DNA from: Heligmosomoides polygyrus polygyrus
Lineage: Eukaryota; Nematoda; Chromadorea; Rhabditida; Heligmosomidae
Direction of reading: 5' to 3'
Assembly (NCBI GenBank): GCA_947396885.1
Contig: OX377205.1
Span: forward strand, 52,064,676 to 52,128,675
DNA: 64,000 bases
Below, piece by piece: positions 1-9,686 of this stretch (positions are counted from its first letter, which is position 1; each line of letters starts with the position of its first letter). The translations under genes were made by a program, and so were the position numbers. The notes under the pieces are model-generated. The model was not told the DNA's origin. It worked only from the letters and a program-made list of their open reading frames with translations, and made no database searches.

Positions 1-641
1 GTACACTTGACCACAACATTGTTGAAAAGAGGAACGTTAGAAACATAACGTTCAAATAACCGAGAAGTAAGCAAACGAGCTAGTGCTGATTTGGCCTCCC
101 CATTTTCCGTTAAAGTGTACAAAGAGATACCTGTTATTCGGCATGCCACAGGAGCATGTGTTCGGTGCGTTGCATCACACGGATTGATTCATCGTATAGT
201 CTCGGGATGGTGTGTTGCAATTCAGCCACTGCCAGCAACTGACCCAGCGAATAATGCTCCAATATAGAACCGTGTAACACCCTCTCGATACATTCTTTTG
301 TTCCATTGAACTTTTGTTTAGCGCAAACAAAGTGGAAAACGAGATTGCACGGTAAAAAATAGTGCGTCACAAAGGAGTCCAATAGGACTTACCCGACCCT
401 AACCCTAACGTGTAAAAATGAAAAATTGTCATCAATGTGTCCCTTACTTTTAGCGAGATGTTTAGTAACGCCGTGCCTCGCTCCTACTTTAGCCCCAATT
501 TAGAACAATGTTCTCATCACCGGTGTCACTGTTTTTCCTGATCGTGTTCACCTTCTCTTTATTTTTCTTCAGACCTTTTTTTTAGACCATTTCCCTTACT
601 GTTTCTGGTAGACCTATTGATGAGTAAGTAACATAGGATTG
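1..641. other. left flank, no gene seen
   Basis: No credible coding region, RNA gene or recognisable repeat is visible. Short open frames here have no family resemblance. A single CCCTAACCCTAA stretch near 397 is too short to be a telomeric array. Position 641 is continuous with 13848 in the pre-insertion locus, because the LTR element from 646 lies between copies of CGGG. Confidence 0.5.
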
Positions 642-645
642 CGGG
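642..645. repeat. target-site duplication (left copy, CGGG)
   Basis: CGGG immediately precedes the 5' LTR and is repeated at 13844-13847 after the 3' LTR. Four base pairs fits Ty3/Gypsy integrases. Confidence 0.8.
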
Positions 646-1095
646 TGTAAGGGACGAAGGAGGAATCGGTGTGGTGAGTCCCGTTTTGACATTTTACCCC
701 GTGTTGCCTCTCTCTTTGCTGGCCGTATCTTTCGAAACGTCGCGGCCCCTTGCCCTTCCTTGTTTCAGGCACGGACTTGAGGAGGACGGACCTATATAAG
801 CGAGGACAAAGGACTCGCGAGGACTGCCACCCGGACGGTTGAGGGACGCGCGACTGCACCCAGGGACCCGGCCAGCCCTTCAACGCGGTGCTTCGGCTCC
901 TTCCGCCGACCACGCCGGCATTCGTCCCCACTCCGGTGCCCAGTGATCTCCCGTTATGTATTGTCGACATGTTTTCTCTTGTGCCGAGTCATGTTCCGGC
1001 TTGTCGTTCCGTGCTTTGTGGATTATCGCAGATAAATATGCGAGATGAATTGATTTCGGGTCATGACCAGAGGCTGGATAACCAAGATTATTACT
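646..1095 (+). repeat. 5' LTR
   Basis: 450 bp starting TGTAAGGG and ending TTATTACT. It is identical to 13394-13843 except at position 821. The 3' terminus is not the usual CA, but the end is fixed by loss of identity after 1095/13843 and by the flanking CGGG duplication. A TATA box lies at 793-800. Confidence 0.95.
793..800 (+). promoter_or_regulatory. LTR TATA box
   Basis: TATATAAG in a GC-rich context, about 150 bp into the LTR, and repeated at 13541-13548 in the 3' LTR. It is the likely core promoter separating U3 from R. Confidence 0.7.
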
Positions 1096-1112
1096 GGTAG
1101 CAGCGAGTACGG
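1095..1112 (+). other. primer-binding site
   Basis: TGGTAGCAGCGAGTACGG begins at the last LTR base. TGG is complementary to a tRNA CCA end, and TGGTAGCAG resembles the initiator-Met type of primer site. The exact primer tRNA is inference. Confidence 0.6.
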
Positions 1113-2502
1113 TCTCAGGATAGGCCGCGATCCCCGATCTCGGGGTGTAGTAGAGCCTCTTTGGGGATGAGCAATCGGCCCAAAGGGATGACCGGTTTAA
1201 GCCTCGACCGGGGGGCAGGTGAATTTAGGAGGGATAGCCAGGTTAGGCGGATGGGGAATTCTGCGCAGCTCCTTTCGCCTTCTACGCCTCCTCTCCCTCC
1301 TTCCTTCACTGCCTCAGTAGTCTGTGTTTTGGAGCGCTGCTTGTGGAGTGCCGGAACGCATTTATGGAAAGAAAAATCCACTGTTTGGATGTCCTAAAGA
1401 GGAATCCACGCTGCTCCCTCCGGGAACTTGGAAAAAGAGACACTGGAGTGGTCTTGGCGCCAACAAAAAAGGGAAGGGGCCGTAAAATCCACGTCACCCT
1501 CGGGGACCTGGAGCTACATACACTGCCTAAAATAAATATGAAGTCTGATGCTAGTTATATTAAGACTACGACGGAATCGCCTCGCATCCAAATGAAATAC
1601 CGTAATTAGGCCGCGGTGGACGTGGAGAGTACTGACAACCGCTGCATCTGACAGCTGGGTTCAGCGCCCATTATGTGTCTAGTAGCGCCTAGAAAATGAC
1701 ACAAAGACGGGGTTCACGTGGCTCCCTTGCGCAATTCAGACCGTAGGGCGTCCAAACTGTCTGGTGAATATGCGGCCACACGAAGGGACGTGCTACGGAG
1801 AACATCCTTATAGCCGAGTGCCTCATCGAGCCCACCCAGCGGCATGCTCGCGGACTTCGTTAAGTACCTCCCCGCGAACGCTATCAAACGATCACCCGCG
1901 GGATACACTCGGTCCTGTAGCACACCGCCTCGCGAACAGACGGCATCGTACGCCTCCAATCGCCACCAGAGCCGCTCATTCACTGTATTGCACGGCCGCT
2001 GTCTAGGCTACAGTATTCGCTGTTTTCACGGGTAGGTCTTTGTCTGCGGACACATTTGAACTTTTCCGTCGTGTTTGCGCAGAATCTTCCCGAATTGCCA
2101 GCAGCGGAGCCCCGTTTCTCAGACCTCTTTTTGCATGTTTTCGCTCCTGCCGTCCAGAAAGTTCACTTCCTCCCCGCGTGCCCTTTTTTTGTCTACCGGA
2201 CGCATGAGTAAGACATCGTTCTTTGTCTGCACAAAAAGCCCTCCACCATTCGCCGTTCCGAAGCAAAACATGTTATCCCAGGCCAGCTTGCACCTGTCTC
2301 GTACTTCCCCCCTATAAAAGTAGTCTAGGACTCAAAGCATACATTGCAGACGTCCATCGTCTCTCGCGCCTTTACCATTAAGCGTTCCAGGTCAACCCCT
2401 TCGCAGCGATCACCCAACGACCCTAAGCTTCCCACTATCGACGAGGTACGTTCACCTTCAGCTAAAAAGGAGCGAGTTTTGGAGTGTAAAAGTGAGAGTG
2501 AG
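1113..2502 (+). other. long untranslated leader of the LTR element
   Basis: About 1.4 kb between the primer site and the first in-frame AUG of the polyprotein (2503). Small open frames on both strands show no domain. A TATAAAAG motif at about 2312 and an acceptor-like TTGCAG ending at 2349 suggest a second promoter or a spliced leader. The Gag frame is open back to 2344 but without an AUG. Confidence 0.5.
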
Positions 2503-5500
2503 ATGTTGCCCATACAAGGCGACGCTGTAGCAGCGTTTCCTAGCGGCCTGACCTTCGGGCAGCTCGCGCCAAAAACCTTGAAACCATTTTCCGGAGCGGA
2601 TGGTCGCGATTTCGAAACCTGGTTCCGCAGTTTCGAAGATGCCGTAAGAATGGTCAACCCGCCATTACCGGACCAGCTCAAGACCAACACCCTGGTGGGG
2701 TATCTGGAAGGCGAAGCTCGCGATCTAGTGGACGAGATGTCGGAGGAAAGCAAGAACGATTTCGACAGCATTGTAGAACGCATGCGTAGTCATTTTGAAT
2801 CTCCACATTTTCGGAGTTTAGCTCGCCAGCAGCTATGCGATTGCAGGCAAAGTCAAACGGAGGGCGCGCGTGCTTTTGCTGAGAGACTCAAGCATATTGT
2901 AAAGAAGGTAACTCGGGGACAAACCAGGCTTGCCCAAAACGAAAGATTGTTGGACGAGTTCGTGGATCGCTTAAAACCCAGCCTGCGTTTCCATGTGAAG
3001 GCGGCAAACCCTGCCACCTTTGATGAGGCAGTAATAAAAGCCATTACGTACGAGTCGCTTCTCGCGGATGCGGCTAATAGCATGAGTATTTTTCCAGGTT
3101 CTCAACCTCATTTACCACCAGTTAATGTCATTAGCACCTCAAGAGTCGACGCCGGTAGAACTTCCAGATCTAATCAAAGGCGCGGTGGCTTTGGTAATAG
3201 TTTTTCACTTAGCAATAATAATTCTAATTCTTATTCTCGTTTCAGTCGTCGAGTAAATGAACGTGCCCCCAATTCTGACGTAACATGTTTCCGATGCGGC
3301 AGAATGGGACACATTCAGACATTTTGCCGCTATACCCTCCCCCCTGCCAATTTAGCTCCTCCAAGGCCATTTTATCGTAGCAACAGCTGGCGCCCTAACG
3401 CAGCGCCATTTAGCCAAGCCAGAAATCCACAGTTGCGCAATAATCAGTACGGCGATGCGCGCAACGCGATCCCCCAGCGAGAGCGCAGATTAGAAACGAA
3501 TCCGAGGACTAGCAATAGCCGTACTACTTCGAACGTTTTGGCACTCGAATCATATGGTAACAGTACGCCCATTGTTCATCAAGAGCCGCTCACTAACGAG
3601 CAGAAAGATGCTCACATAGCCGCCTTAATTGAAAGAAATAACGCGTTAGCGGACTTAGCGTTCGCAACCCGTAACCTAAACATTCACGCTGAGGAGGAAG
3701 AGGAACGTCCGCCACGTAGTCGGTCGCTCCCTTCCTCATCCTCTAGTTGGCCCTATATTTGCATGTTAGCTTTAACGGTTCTTTCTCAGGTTTCCAGTGC
3801 GCAAATTTCTCCACCCCTTCTATGCTCTAATAAAGCTCCAGTAAGCTATTGGAAAGTGCCCTCTGACATTAACTGCACCGGAATTCTTCCGTCCTGGACT
3901 GCGGCAGCAGCTCCTCTTAAAGTGAAAGTCTACCGCCCAAATACGATTCGGTATAAGAGCCCAGCACATGTCTGTCGTATAGTCACGCAAACAGCCATAT
4001 TTTCTGTAAACTTTTTCGGCGCCCGCACGCAGAAAATTACTACGCAGGAGCAAACGGTCTCCGCAGACACTTGCAAACACATGGTATCCCATAGAACATG
4101 TGCGCATGGCGACCTTATTGCGGTTGGAACCGTCTTAAAAACGTTGAATACATTGGAAATTAATTGGCCAACAGCTCCTTTCCATTGCTGCTCTGATTAT
4201 ACTACGTCGGTATCTAATTGCGTTGTTTTCCAGGCAACGGTATACGCCTACCACGGCTCAACATCAATGGAAAGTTCCATCGGACCCTTGAATGGATGCT
4301 TATACAAGGACGGGCAATGTTCGATGGCCTCTGGAGCTGCGGTCATATGGACGCCCGACTCGCAGGAGACTTGCCAGTATGTTTACGTTAGTTCGATGAA
4401 GGGTACGCTCGCCGACAGGGTGTGGCTCAGTGATTCTAAAGAATTTGCTCTATCGTTCGCACTCTCATCTCCGCCAGTTTCCGATTGTGGTCACTCTCTT
4501 ATTCCTACCGATCAAGGTTATGCTATTGAATCTTTTCCGTATCCTCGTCCCAAACGGCAAGCGGGCGTCTCAGTGAGGCAGAAGGTGGGACTTGCAACCA
4601 CAAACCAGTTAGCCGCGCAGCTCTTAGCTGTCGAAGATAACATGCAGCTTTCTTTAGGCGCCTCGTTTCACCATGCCATTGCCGCCCTCTGCAAGTCCGT
4701 AAATTCCTTAAGCGCGTCTCTGGTCTCTTCCATTTCTGCAAATCCAACTTTGGCCATGCGTAATATTCTACAACGCACCGATATTGAAGCAAAATATCTT
4801 GGTGGTAATATCGTGCGCACAAAGGCCTGTGCAAGCCTTTCACCGTCCATGTACGCACTCACCACGTTTAATTCTTCTTGTTTTTCTCTTCCATCTATTT
4901 CAATATTTCTTCCGGACAAATCTCGCTGGAATACCTTTATCGACCCTTTAACTAATATTATCACACATGAGGCGGTTCCAATTCCATGTTCTAACGATAA
5001 TTTCTTTGAATTCGCCTTTAACAATACCGTGACAAAATTCTTCCCTTTGACCGGCGTTTATGAATCTGTCCCACGGGATAGAGTTACCGTACTCCATAAT
5101 TCCTTTAATCGCCCTCCCAGTGAACTTCGTCCACCCCTTACTCTCTTTCATAACCTTGTAATCACTAACATTAGCGAATTCGTACCGGAGCAGCAGTTTA
5201 CGGAACTTTGGTCAGCATTCGAAGGCAACGAAATGGCTCTTAAGGCGCACATTGCTGCTACCACGCAGGATAACGCCTACTCAACCCCTGACGGTTTTCC
5301 TTCACTTATTTCTCCTTTCAATTCATTCTCATATGTCGCATCACTCCTTTATAAACCCTGGGTCATTGCATGTTGTTCTTTTGTGACTCTTAACATTTTG
5401 TTGCGGCTGATCATCCTTTATGCCTCTTTTCAAAGCCCGGGTGCCCTTTTTCAACTTGTGGCTAACTTAGGCAGGCCAAGGAGGCGTGGCCTGCAACGCG

Positions 5501-6723
5501 CCGACCAATCGCAAATGGGATACAGTACCCCACCCCAGGAATCTATGGAACTCCAGCCACGGTCCTCATTCCCACGTGTTTACACGCTCTCTCTTGCCGA
5601 TCACTCTATGTCTGCTCATATCCGCATTACCGTCAACGGAGTTAGCGTGTCAGCTTTAGTTGACACCGGCTCCAGTATCACGTTAGCAGCCCAGGATCTC
5701 TGCTCAGCTCTCGGTATTTTCCATCTCGATCCTCCTATTTCTCTACAAGCAGTAGGTATGGCTGGCACCCAAGTTCCTATGGCCGGATCTAAAGTAGTAA
5801 GAATGAAAATTGCAAACATTGAGTTGACTCCTGTCGTTCACTTTACAAAAGGTCTATGTGTTCCTAATATCAACTCCGCTTATGAAGTAATAATAGGAAA
5901 TGACGTACTTTCATTACTACCGAAAATGATTATGGACTTTAAGGCGAAAACGGTTTCTTTCGGCTCTGTAACGCTGCCTCTAGGACAAATATATTCCTCC
6001 TCTAACTACTCAAGGGACGATGACTTTCCCGTGCGCGTTAGCGACACGTTACAAATTCCTCCTAACTCGGAGCAAATCGTCTCGTGTGTTGTGCAAAATG
6101 TAAGCCCTGACAAAGATTTAGTCTTGGTTTCGCAGTCAGCACAATTATCTCAGAGGGACCTCATTGTAGCTCCCGCAATAATCAATTCATCCAATCCACG
6201 ATTGCTGGTGAGTAACCCGACTAACCAGCCGCAAACTTTATACGCGGGCTCTCGCATTGCGAACGCGTCGGAGGTCCGTGAGGACAAAGCCACGGGTAGA
6301 AGTGCAGGGTCGCTACCGGCGCATACTCCCGTAGCTTGCGTCACTGAAATGAATGAAACAGACCCAACCTACGTAGTCAACCTGGATAATTGCGACCTCA
6401 ATAATGAGCAACGCAGTCAGCTACGCGCGCTTCTCGATGAATATCCCGATGTATTTTCGCGTCACCAATACGATATCGGCAGTTGCACCGCTGGCAAGGT
6501 ACATATCTATACCACTAACGACCCCCCTAGTAAGGTTCGTCCTTACCGTGTCCCCGCCAAATATCGCGAGGAAATTCAAAAACACATAAATATGCTCCTT
6601 AAAGCAGGTGTTATGAAGGAATCGCACACCCACTGGGTTCATAATTTGGTCGTAGTTCGGAAGAAGGACAACTCACTCAGAGTTTGTTTAGATATGAGAC
6701 GCCCAATTAATGAAGTGACCTGA
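2503..6723 (+). CDS. Gag / env-like glycoprotein / protease / N-terminal RT polyprotein
   Basis: 1,406 residues from the first in-frame AUG. In order: (1) Ty3-type capsid region, residues about 20-200; (2) zinc knuckle C-x2-C-x4-H-x4-C, residues 262-275 (3286-3327); (3) an envelope-like ectodomain of about 520 residues opening with a hydrophobic signal-like segment (residues 415-435, 3745-3807), many cysteines, NCT/NSS/NNT/NIS glycosylation sites, a furin-type RPKR site (residues 682-685) and a membrane anchor (residues 943-975, 5329-5427); (4) aspartic protease with DTGS at 1054-1057 (5662-5673); (5) the start of RT. The frame ends at TGA 6721-6723 in the RT fingers/palm; RT continues one base over. 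A glycoprotein between nucleocapsid and protease is an atypical order. Its fusion class cannot be assigned by eye. Confidence 0.85.
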   Translation: MLPIQGDAVAAFPSGLTFGQLAPKTLKPFSGADGRDFETWFRSFEDAVRMVNPPLPDQLKTNTLVGYLEGEARDLVDEMSEESKNDFDSIVERMRSHFESPHFRSLARQQLCDCRQSQTEGARAFAERLKHIVKKVTRGQTRLAQNERLLDEFVDRLKPSLRFHVKAANPATFDEAVIKAITYESLLADAANSMSIFPGSQPHLPPVNVISTSRVDAGRTSRSNQRRGGFGNSFSLSNNNSNSYSRFSRRVNERAPNSDVTCFRCGRMGHIQTFCRYTLPPANLAPPRPFYRSNSWRPNAAPFSQARNPQLRNNQYGDARNAIPQRERRLETNPRTSNSRTTSNVLALESYGNSTPIVHQEPLTNEQKDAHIAALIERNNALADLAFATRNLNIHAEEEEERPPRSRSLPSSSSSWPYICMLALTVLSQVSSAQISPPLLCSNKAPVSYWKVPSDINCTGILPSWTAAAAPLKVKVYRPNTIRYKSPAHVCRIVTQTAIFSVNFFGARTQKITTQEQTVSADTCKHMVSHRTCAHGDLIAVGTVLKTLNTLEINWPTAPFHCCSDYTTSVSNCVVFQATVYAYHGSTSMESSIGPLNGCLYKDGQCSMASGAAVIWTPDSQETCQYVYVSSMKGTLADRVWLSDSKEFALSFALSSPPVSDCGHSLIPTDQGYAIESFPYPRPKRQAGVSVRQKVGLATTNQLAAQLLAVEDNMQLSLGASFHHAIAALCKSVNSLSASLVSSISANPTLAMRNILQRTDIEAKYLGGNIVRTKACASLSPSMYALTTFNSSCFSLPSISIFLPDKSRWNTFIDPLTNIITHEAVPIPCSNDNFFEFAFNNTVTKFFPLTGVYESVPRDRVTVLHNSFNRPPSELRPPLTLFHNLVITNISEFVPEQQFTELWSAFEGNEMALKAHIAATTQDNAYSTPDGFPSLISPFNSFSYVASLLYKPWVIACCSFVTLNILLRLIILYASFQSPGALFQLVANLGRPRRRGLQRADQSQMGYSTPPQESMELQPRSSFPRVYTLSLADHSMSAHIRITVNGVSVSALVDTGSSITLAAQDLCSALGIFHLDPPISLQAVGMAGTQVPMAGSKVVRMKIANIELTPVVHFTKGLCVPNINSAYEVIIGNDVLSLLPKMIMDFKAKTVSFGSVTLPLGQIYSSSNYSRDDDFPVRVSDTLQIPPNSEQIVSCVVQNVSPDKDLVLVSQSAQLSQRDLIVAPAIINSSNPRLLVSNPTNQPQTLYAGSRIANASEVREDKATGRSAGSLPAHTPVACVTEMNETDPTYVVNLDNCDLNNEQRSQLRALLDEYPDVFSRHQYDIGSCTAGKVHIYTTNDPPSKVRPYRVPAKYREEIQKHINMLLKAGVMKESHTHWVHNLVVVRKKDNSLRVCLDMRRPINEVT
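3745..5500 (+). other. envelope-like glycoprotein segment inside the polyprotein
   Basis: This part of the reading frame looks like a complete type I membrane glycoprotein: signal-like hydrophobic core ending SSAQ, cysteine-rich surface part, basic RPKR cleavage motif, a helical stretch after it, and a hydrophobic anchor followed by an Arg-rich tail. A TTCTTTCTCAG acceptor-like sequence at about 3790 could create a separate spliced message. No fusion-loop family was recognised. Direct features are composition and motifs; the role in particle entry is inference. Confidence 0.65.
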
Positions 6724-9406
6724 AACCCTGCCGGACCCGTACCCTATTCCACGCATAGATGACGTCCTAGAAAAAATAGGTGGCAATAGATTCTACACGA
6801 CACTAGACCTCGCTAGTGGATATCTTCAGCTTCCCCTAGACGAAGAAAGTAGCTACAAATGTGGAGTTATCACGGAAAATAAAATCTACCAAATGACACA
6901 TCTCCCCTTTGGTTTAAAATCCGCGGGTAGCTACTTTGCTCGCATAATGGCCAAGGTCCTTGGTGGTCTAGAGGGTAACGTCCTCACGTATATTGACGAT
7001 ATTTTAATATACAACAAAGATTTCAGCAGTCACCTTCAGTCTATTGAAAAAGTTCTTATGCGACTACGGCAGTTTAACCTAAAAGCTTCCCCTAAAAAGT
7101 GTGTTTTTGCAAGACAGCAAATCACTTTTCTGGGTCATGTCATCAGTAAAGACAGCTACTCACCAGCCGAAGCCAATACGAAATCAGTACGGGAATTCCC
7201 TAGACCTAGTAATACTAAAGAAATAAAGCGTTTTCTCGGAATGGTAGGTTTTTTCCGCAAATTTATTCCCAACTTCGCTAACATAGCAGAACCCCTAACT
7301 AGAATGACCCGTAAAGAAACAAAATTCCAGTGGACAGAAGCGCAAGAAGCTGCATTTCAGGAGTTGAGAGACGCACTATTAAGGAAGCCTATTCTTGGCT
7401 ACCCGAACTACGACAAGCCGTTTCACATCTTCACCGATGCAAGCAGCGTCGCTCAAGCTGGAGCTCTAATGCAGGAAAGCGAGGTCGGTTCAAAACAGTT
7501 TTATGCCGTCGCTTATTGTAGTAGAACATTGACTGAGACTGAGCGCCGATGGCCCGCAGTTCAAATCGAGTTGGGAGCGATTATCTACGCCCTTAGACAG
7601 TTTAAACCTTATATTTGCATGGCACAAGTAACACTGCATAGCGATCATAAGCCATTGACGTTTCTTCTTAACAAAAGCAAGACCCACGATAATTTAGCGC
7701 GTTGGCTCATCGAATTGCAGAGCTATAATATTAAGGTAATTCATATTAAAGGCTCAAAAAACACGGTCGCCGACGCACTCTCTAGAGCATACGAGAGCCA
7801 GGATAGTGTTTCCCCTCCTGAAAAGGAACTACGAGATATCATCGAGTTCCCTCTCAGCCTACCCATGGCTTTCGAGGCGGATGAGCCCCACATAGTGTAT
7901 TCACTCAACACATACGTAAGCGGAAGCCCTGACCTTATTAGCTTTGCTGATGAGCAGAAAAGGGACAACCTGCTGCAGTGTCTCCGAAGTATTATAACCG
8001 ATTCAGAATTACCCATAGATACACCAGAACCGATTAAAACTCAGGCTGCAAAAATGGCGCCTAGGTGCATTATTAAAAATGACAATTGTCTCCACTATTT
8101 CCTAAAAGAGGAGAATAACGCGCACACCGTTTTATTAGTCCCCAAGCACCTGCAGAATCTGATTTTTGATGCTCATCACAACAGCGCTCTTTCCGGCGGT
8201 CATATGGGATGGAAAAAGACCCTTGCAAAAATCCTGCGTAAATACTACTGGCATTCAGTGCACAGTGACATCCGAAAGTGGTGTGACTCCTGTCTCACCT
8301 GTCAAATGCGCCGCAATCCGAAGCCAAATTTCCGCGAACGCCTCATTCCCGTGCACAGCGAAGCAGTGTTCGCCAAAGTAGGACTGGACTTATGCGGACC
8401 ACTCAAAACTACGGAGCGCGGCAATAAATACATTTTAAATATTGTTTGTTGGTTCACCCGGTACGTAATCTCCGTTCCCTTACCCGATGCGAGGGCTAAT
8501 ACGATCGCCCACGCACTTCTGACGGAATGCGTCTTGAAATATGGCACTATGACTGAATTAGTCTCCGATCAGGCTTCAAGTTTTACGTCGCATTTTTACC
8601 AGGAGTTCTGCAACCTTTTGCACATCAAACACCGCTTTGCAACTCCGTATCATTCCATGGGAAACGGCGCTACGGAGAGAACTTTCAGCACTTTTCAAGC
8701 TATTCTCTCCAAATTTATCAATATAAAACAGGAGGATTGGGATTTATTTATACCCTGCGTAGCATTTTGCTACAACACCTCCATAAATGAAGCCACCGGT
8801 GAATCACCATACTTTTTAATGTTTGGTAGAGATCCTGTTTTTACCATAGATCGCATACTATTGCCCGAAGCCCGACCTCAAATCCCTGGACCCTCGGAAA
8901 CGGACGATTATAAAGCGCAACTAGTATCGGCTTTACAACTGGCGTGGCAGCAAGCAGCAGAGCACGCCAGAACATATAAGGCGTCTATGAAGCGCGTGTA
9001 CGACCAGAAAGCTCGCCCCTCTACAATCTGCGAAGGTGATCGGGTGTTTTTCCGCAATTATACCAGCAAATCGGGGCTCGCACGGAAGTTATGCTTCCCC
9101 TGGATTGGTCAATTTCGCGTTCTGAAGGTCGACCATCCATACGCGGTGATTGTGAGCATAACGTCGCCGCAGTCCCAGCCCCGTCGTGTTCACCTAAATC
9201 AGATAAAAAAGGTCGTGGATCTCACGGGTCCAGCATCCACCCTCCCTTCGGTACCGGAGGAGCACGATTACGTAGACGCACTACCTGAAGAGCATATCCC
9301 TGGTTACATCCACCAACGGGAGGAAGCACCTATAGCATCCCCTACGGATACAGCCTCAGGGAGTCCATCGCATCACTATAATCTCCGTCCTCGAAATCGT
9401 CAATGA
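6722..9406 (+). CDS. RT / RNase H / integrase part of the polyprotein (frame-shifted)
   Basis: Continues the RT one base downstream of the stop at 6721. The RT palm has YIDD at 6989-7000. RNase H shows the TDAS aspartate at 7436 and later HSDHKPL. Integrase has an HHCC zinc domain from 8174 to about 8300, and catalytic D 8387, D 8567 and E 8675, that is DD35E spacing. A chromatin-type or GPF-like tail follows before the stop at 9406. No other stop or frame loss is seen, so the element is coding-intact apart from the junction. The first AUG in this frame is 6893, inside RT, and would not give an active enzyme alone. Confidence 0.88.
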   Translation, partial: ETLPDPYPIPRIDDVLEKIGGNRFYTTLDLASGYLQLPLDEESSYKCGVITENKIYQMTHLPFGLKSAGSYFARIMAKVLGGLEGNVLTYIDDILIYNKDFSSHLQSIEKVLMRLRQFNLKASPKKCVFARQQITFLGHVISKDSYSPAEANTKSVREFPRPSNTKEIKRFLGMVGFFRKFIPNFANIAEPLTRMTRKETKFQWTEAQEAAFQELRDALLRKPILGYPNYDKPFHIFTDASSVAQAGALMQESEVGSKQFYAVAYCSRTLTETERRWPAVQIELGAIIYALRQFKPYICMAQVTLHSDHKPLTFLLNKSKTHDNLARWLIELQSYNIKVIHIKGSKNTVADALSRAYESQDSVSPPEKELRDIIEFPLSLPMAFEADEPHIVYSLNTYVSGSPDLISFADEQKRDNLLQCLRSIITDSELPIDTPEPIKTQAAKMAPRCIIKNDNCLHYFLKEENNAHTVLLVPKHLQNLIFDAHHNSALSGGHMGWKKTLAKILRKYYWHSVHSDIRKWCDSCLTCQMRRNPKPNFRERLIPVHSEAVFAKVGLDLCGPLKTTERGNKYILNIVCWFTRYVISVPLPDARANTIAHALLTECVLKYGTMTELVSDQASSFTSHFYQEFCNLLHIKHRFATPYHSMGNGATERTFSTFQAILSKFINIKQEDWDLFIPCVAFCYNTSINEATGESPYFLMFGRDPVFTIDRILLPEARPQIPGPSETDDYKAQLVSALQLAWQQAAEHARTYKASMKRVYDQKARPSTICEGDRVFFRNYTSKSGLARKLCFPWIGQFRVLKVDHPYAVIVSITSPQSQPRRVHLNQIKKVVDLTGPASTLPSVPEEHDYVDALPEEHIPGYIHQREEAPIASPTDTASGSPSHHYNLRPRNRQ

Positions 9407-9686
9407 GTTTCATAACCTCACACACATTTTTTCCTTCCCGCGACTACTTTAATTTTCAGTTCGCTCCCACGACGCATTCTCTATTTGCTGCACGACGACT
9501 ACAATTCCTATTCTCGGCTTCCCTCGGGCGCCATTTTCGGCGATATCTGTTCCTCTATTACTTAAACGCATCTTCCTTTCACATCAAGTTCCAATTTCAT
9601 CATTTCCGCCTACCGCCATAGATCGCTAATATGTCGTGTGTTTCATGAAGCCTCTCCAAAAAGAAACTTTCACCTATTTCAGAAAA
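9407..9686 (+). promoter_or_regulatory. spacer with 3' splice site before the helicase ORF
   Basis: 280 bp between the integrase stop and the helicase start. It ends with CTATTTCAG (AG at 9681-9682) four bases before ATG 9687, a good nematode acceptor for cis-splicing or spliced-leader trans-splicing. This is the probable route by which the downstream ORF is translated. Confidence 0.55.

Noticed and set aside
395..412. telomere-like CCCTAACCCTAA
   Set aside because: Only two units, and not the nematode TTAGGC type.
614..1100. ORFs on both strands within the LTRs (also 13266-13926)
   Set aside because: They arise twice only because the LTR is repeated, and have no coding features.
1714..1983. 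89-residue antisense ORF in the retrotransposon leader
   Set aside because: No recognisable domain, overlapped by open frames on the other strand, and located in a leader with high GC. Kept as chance unless conserved in sister copies.
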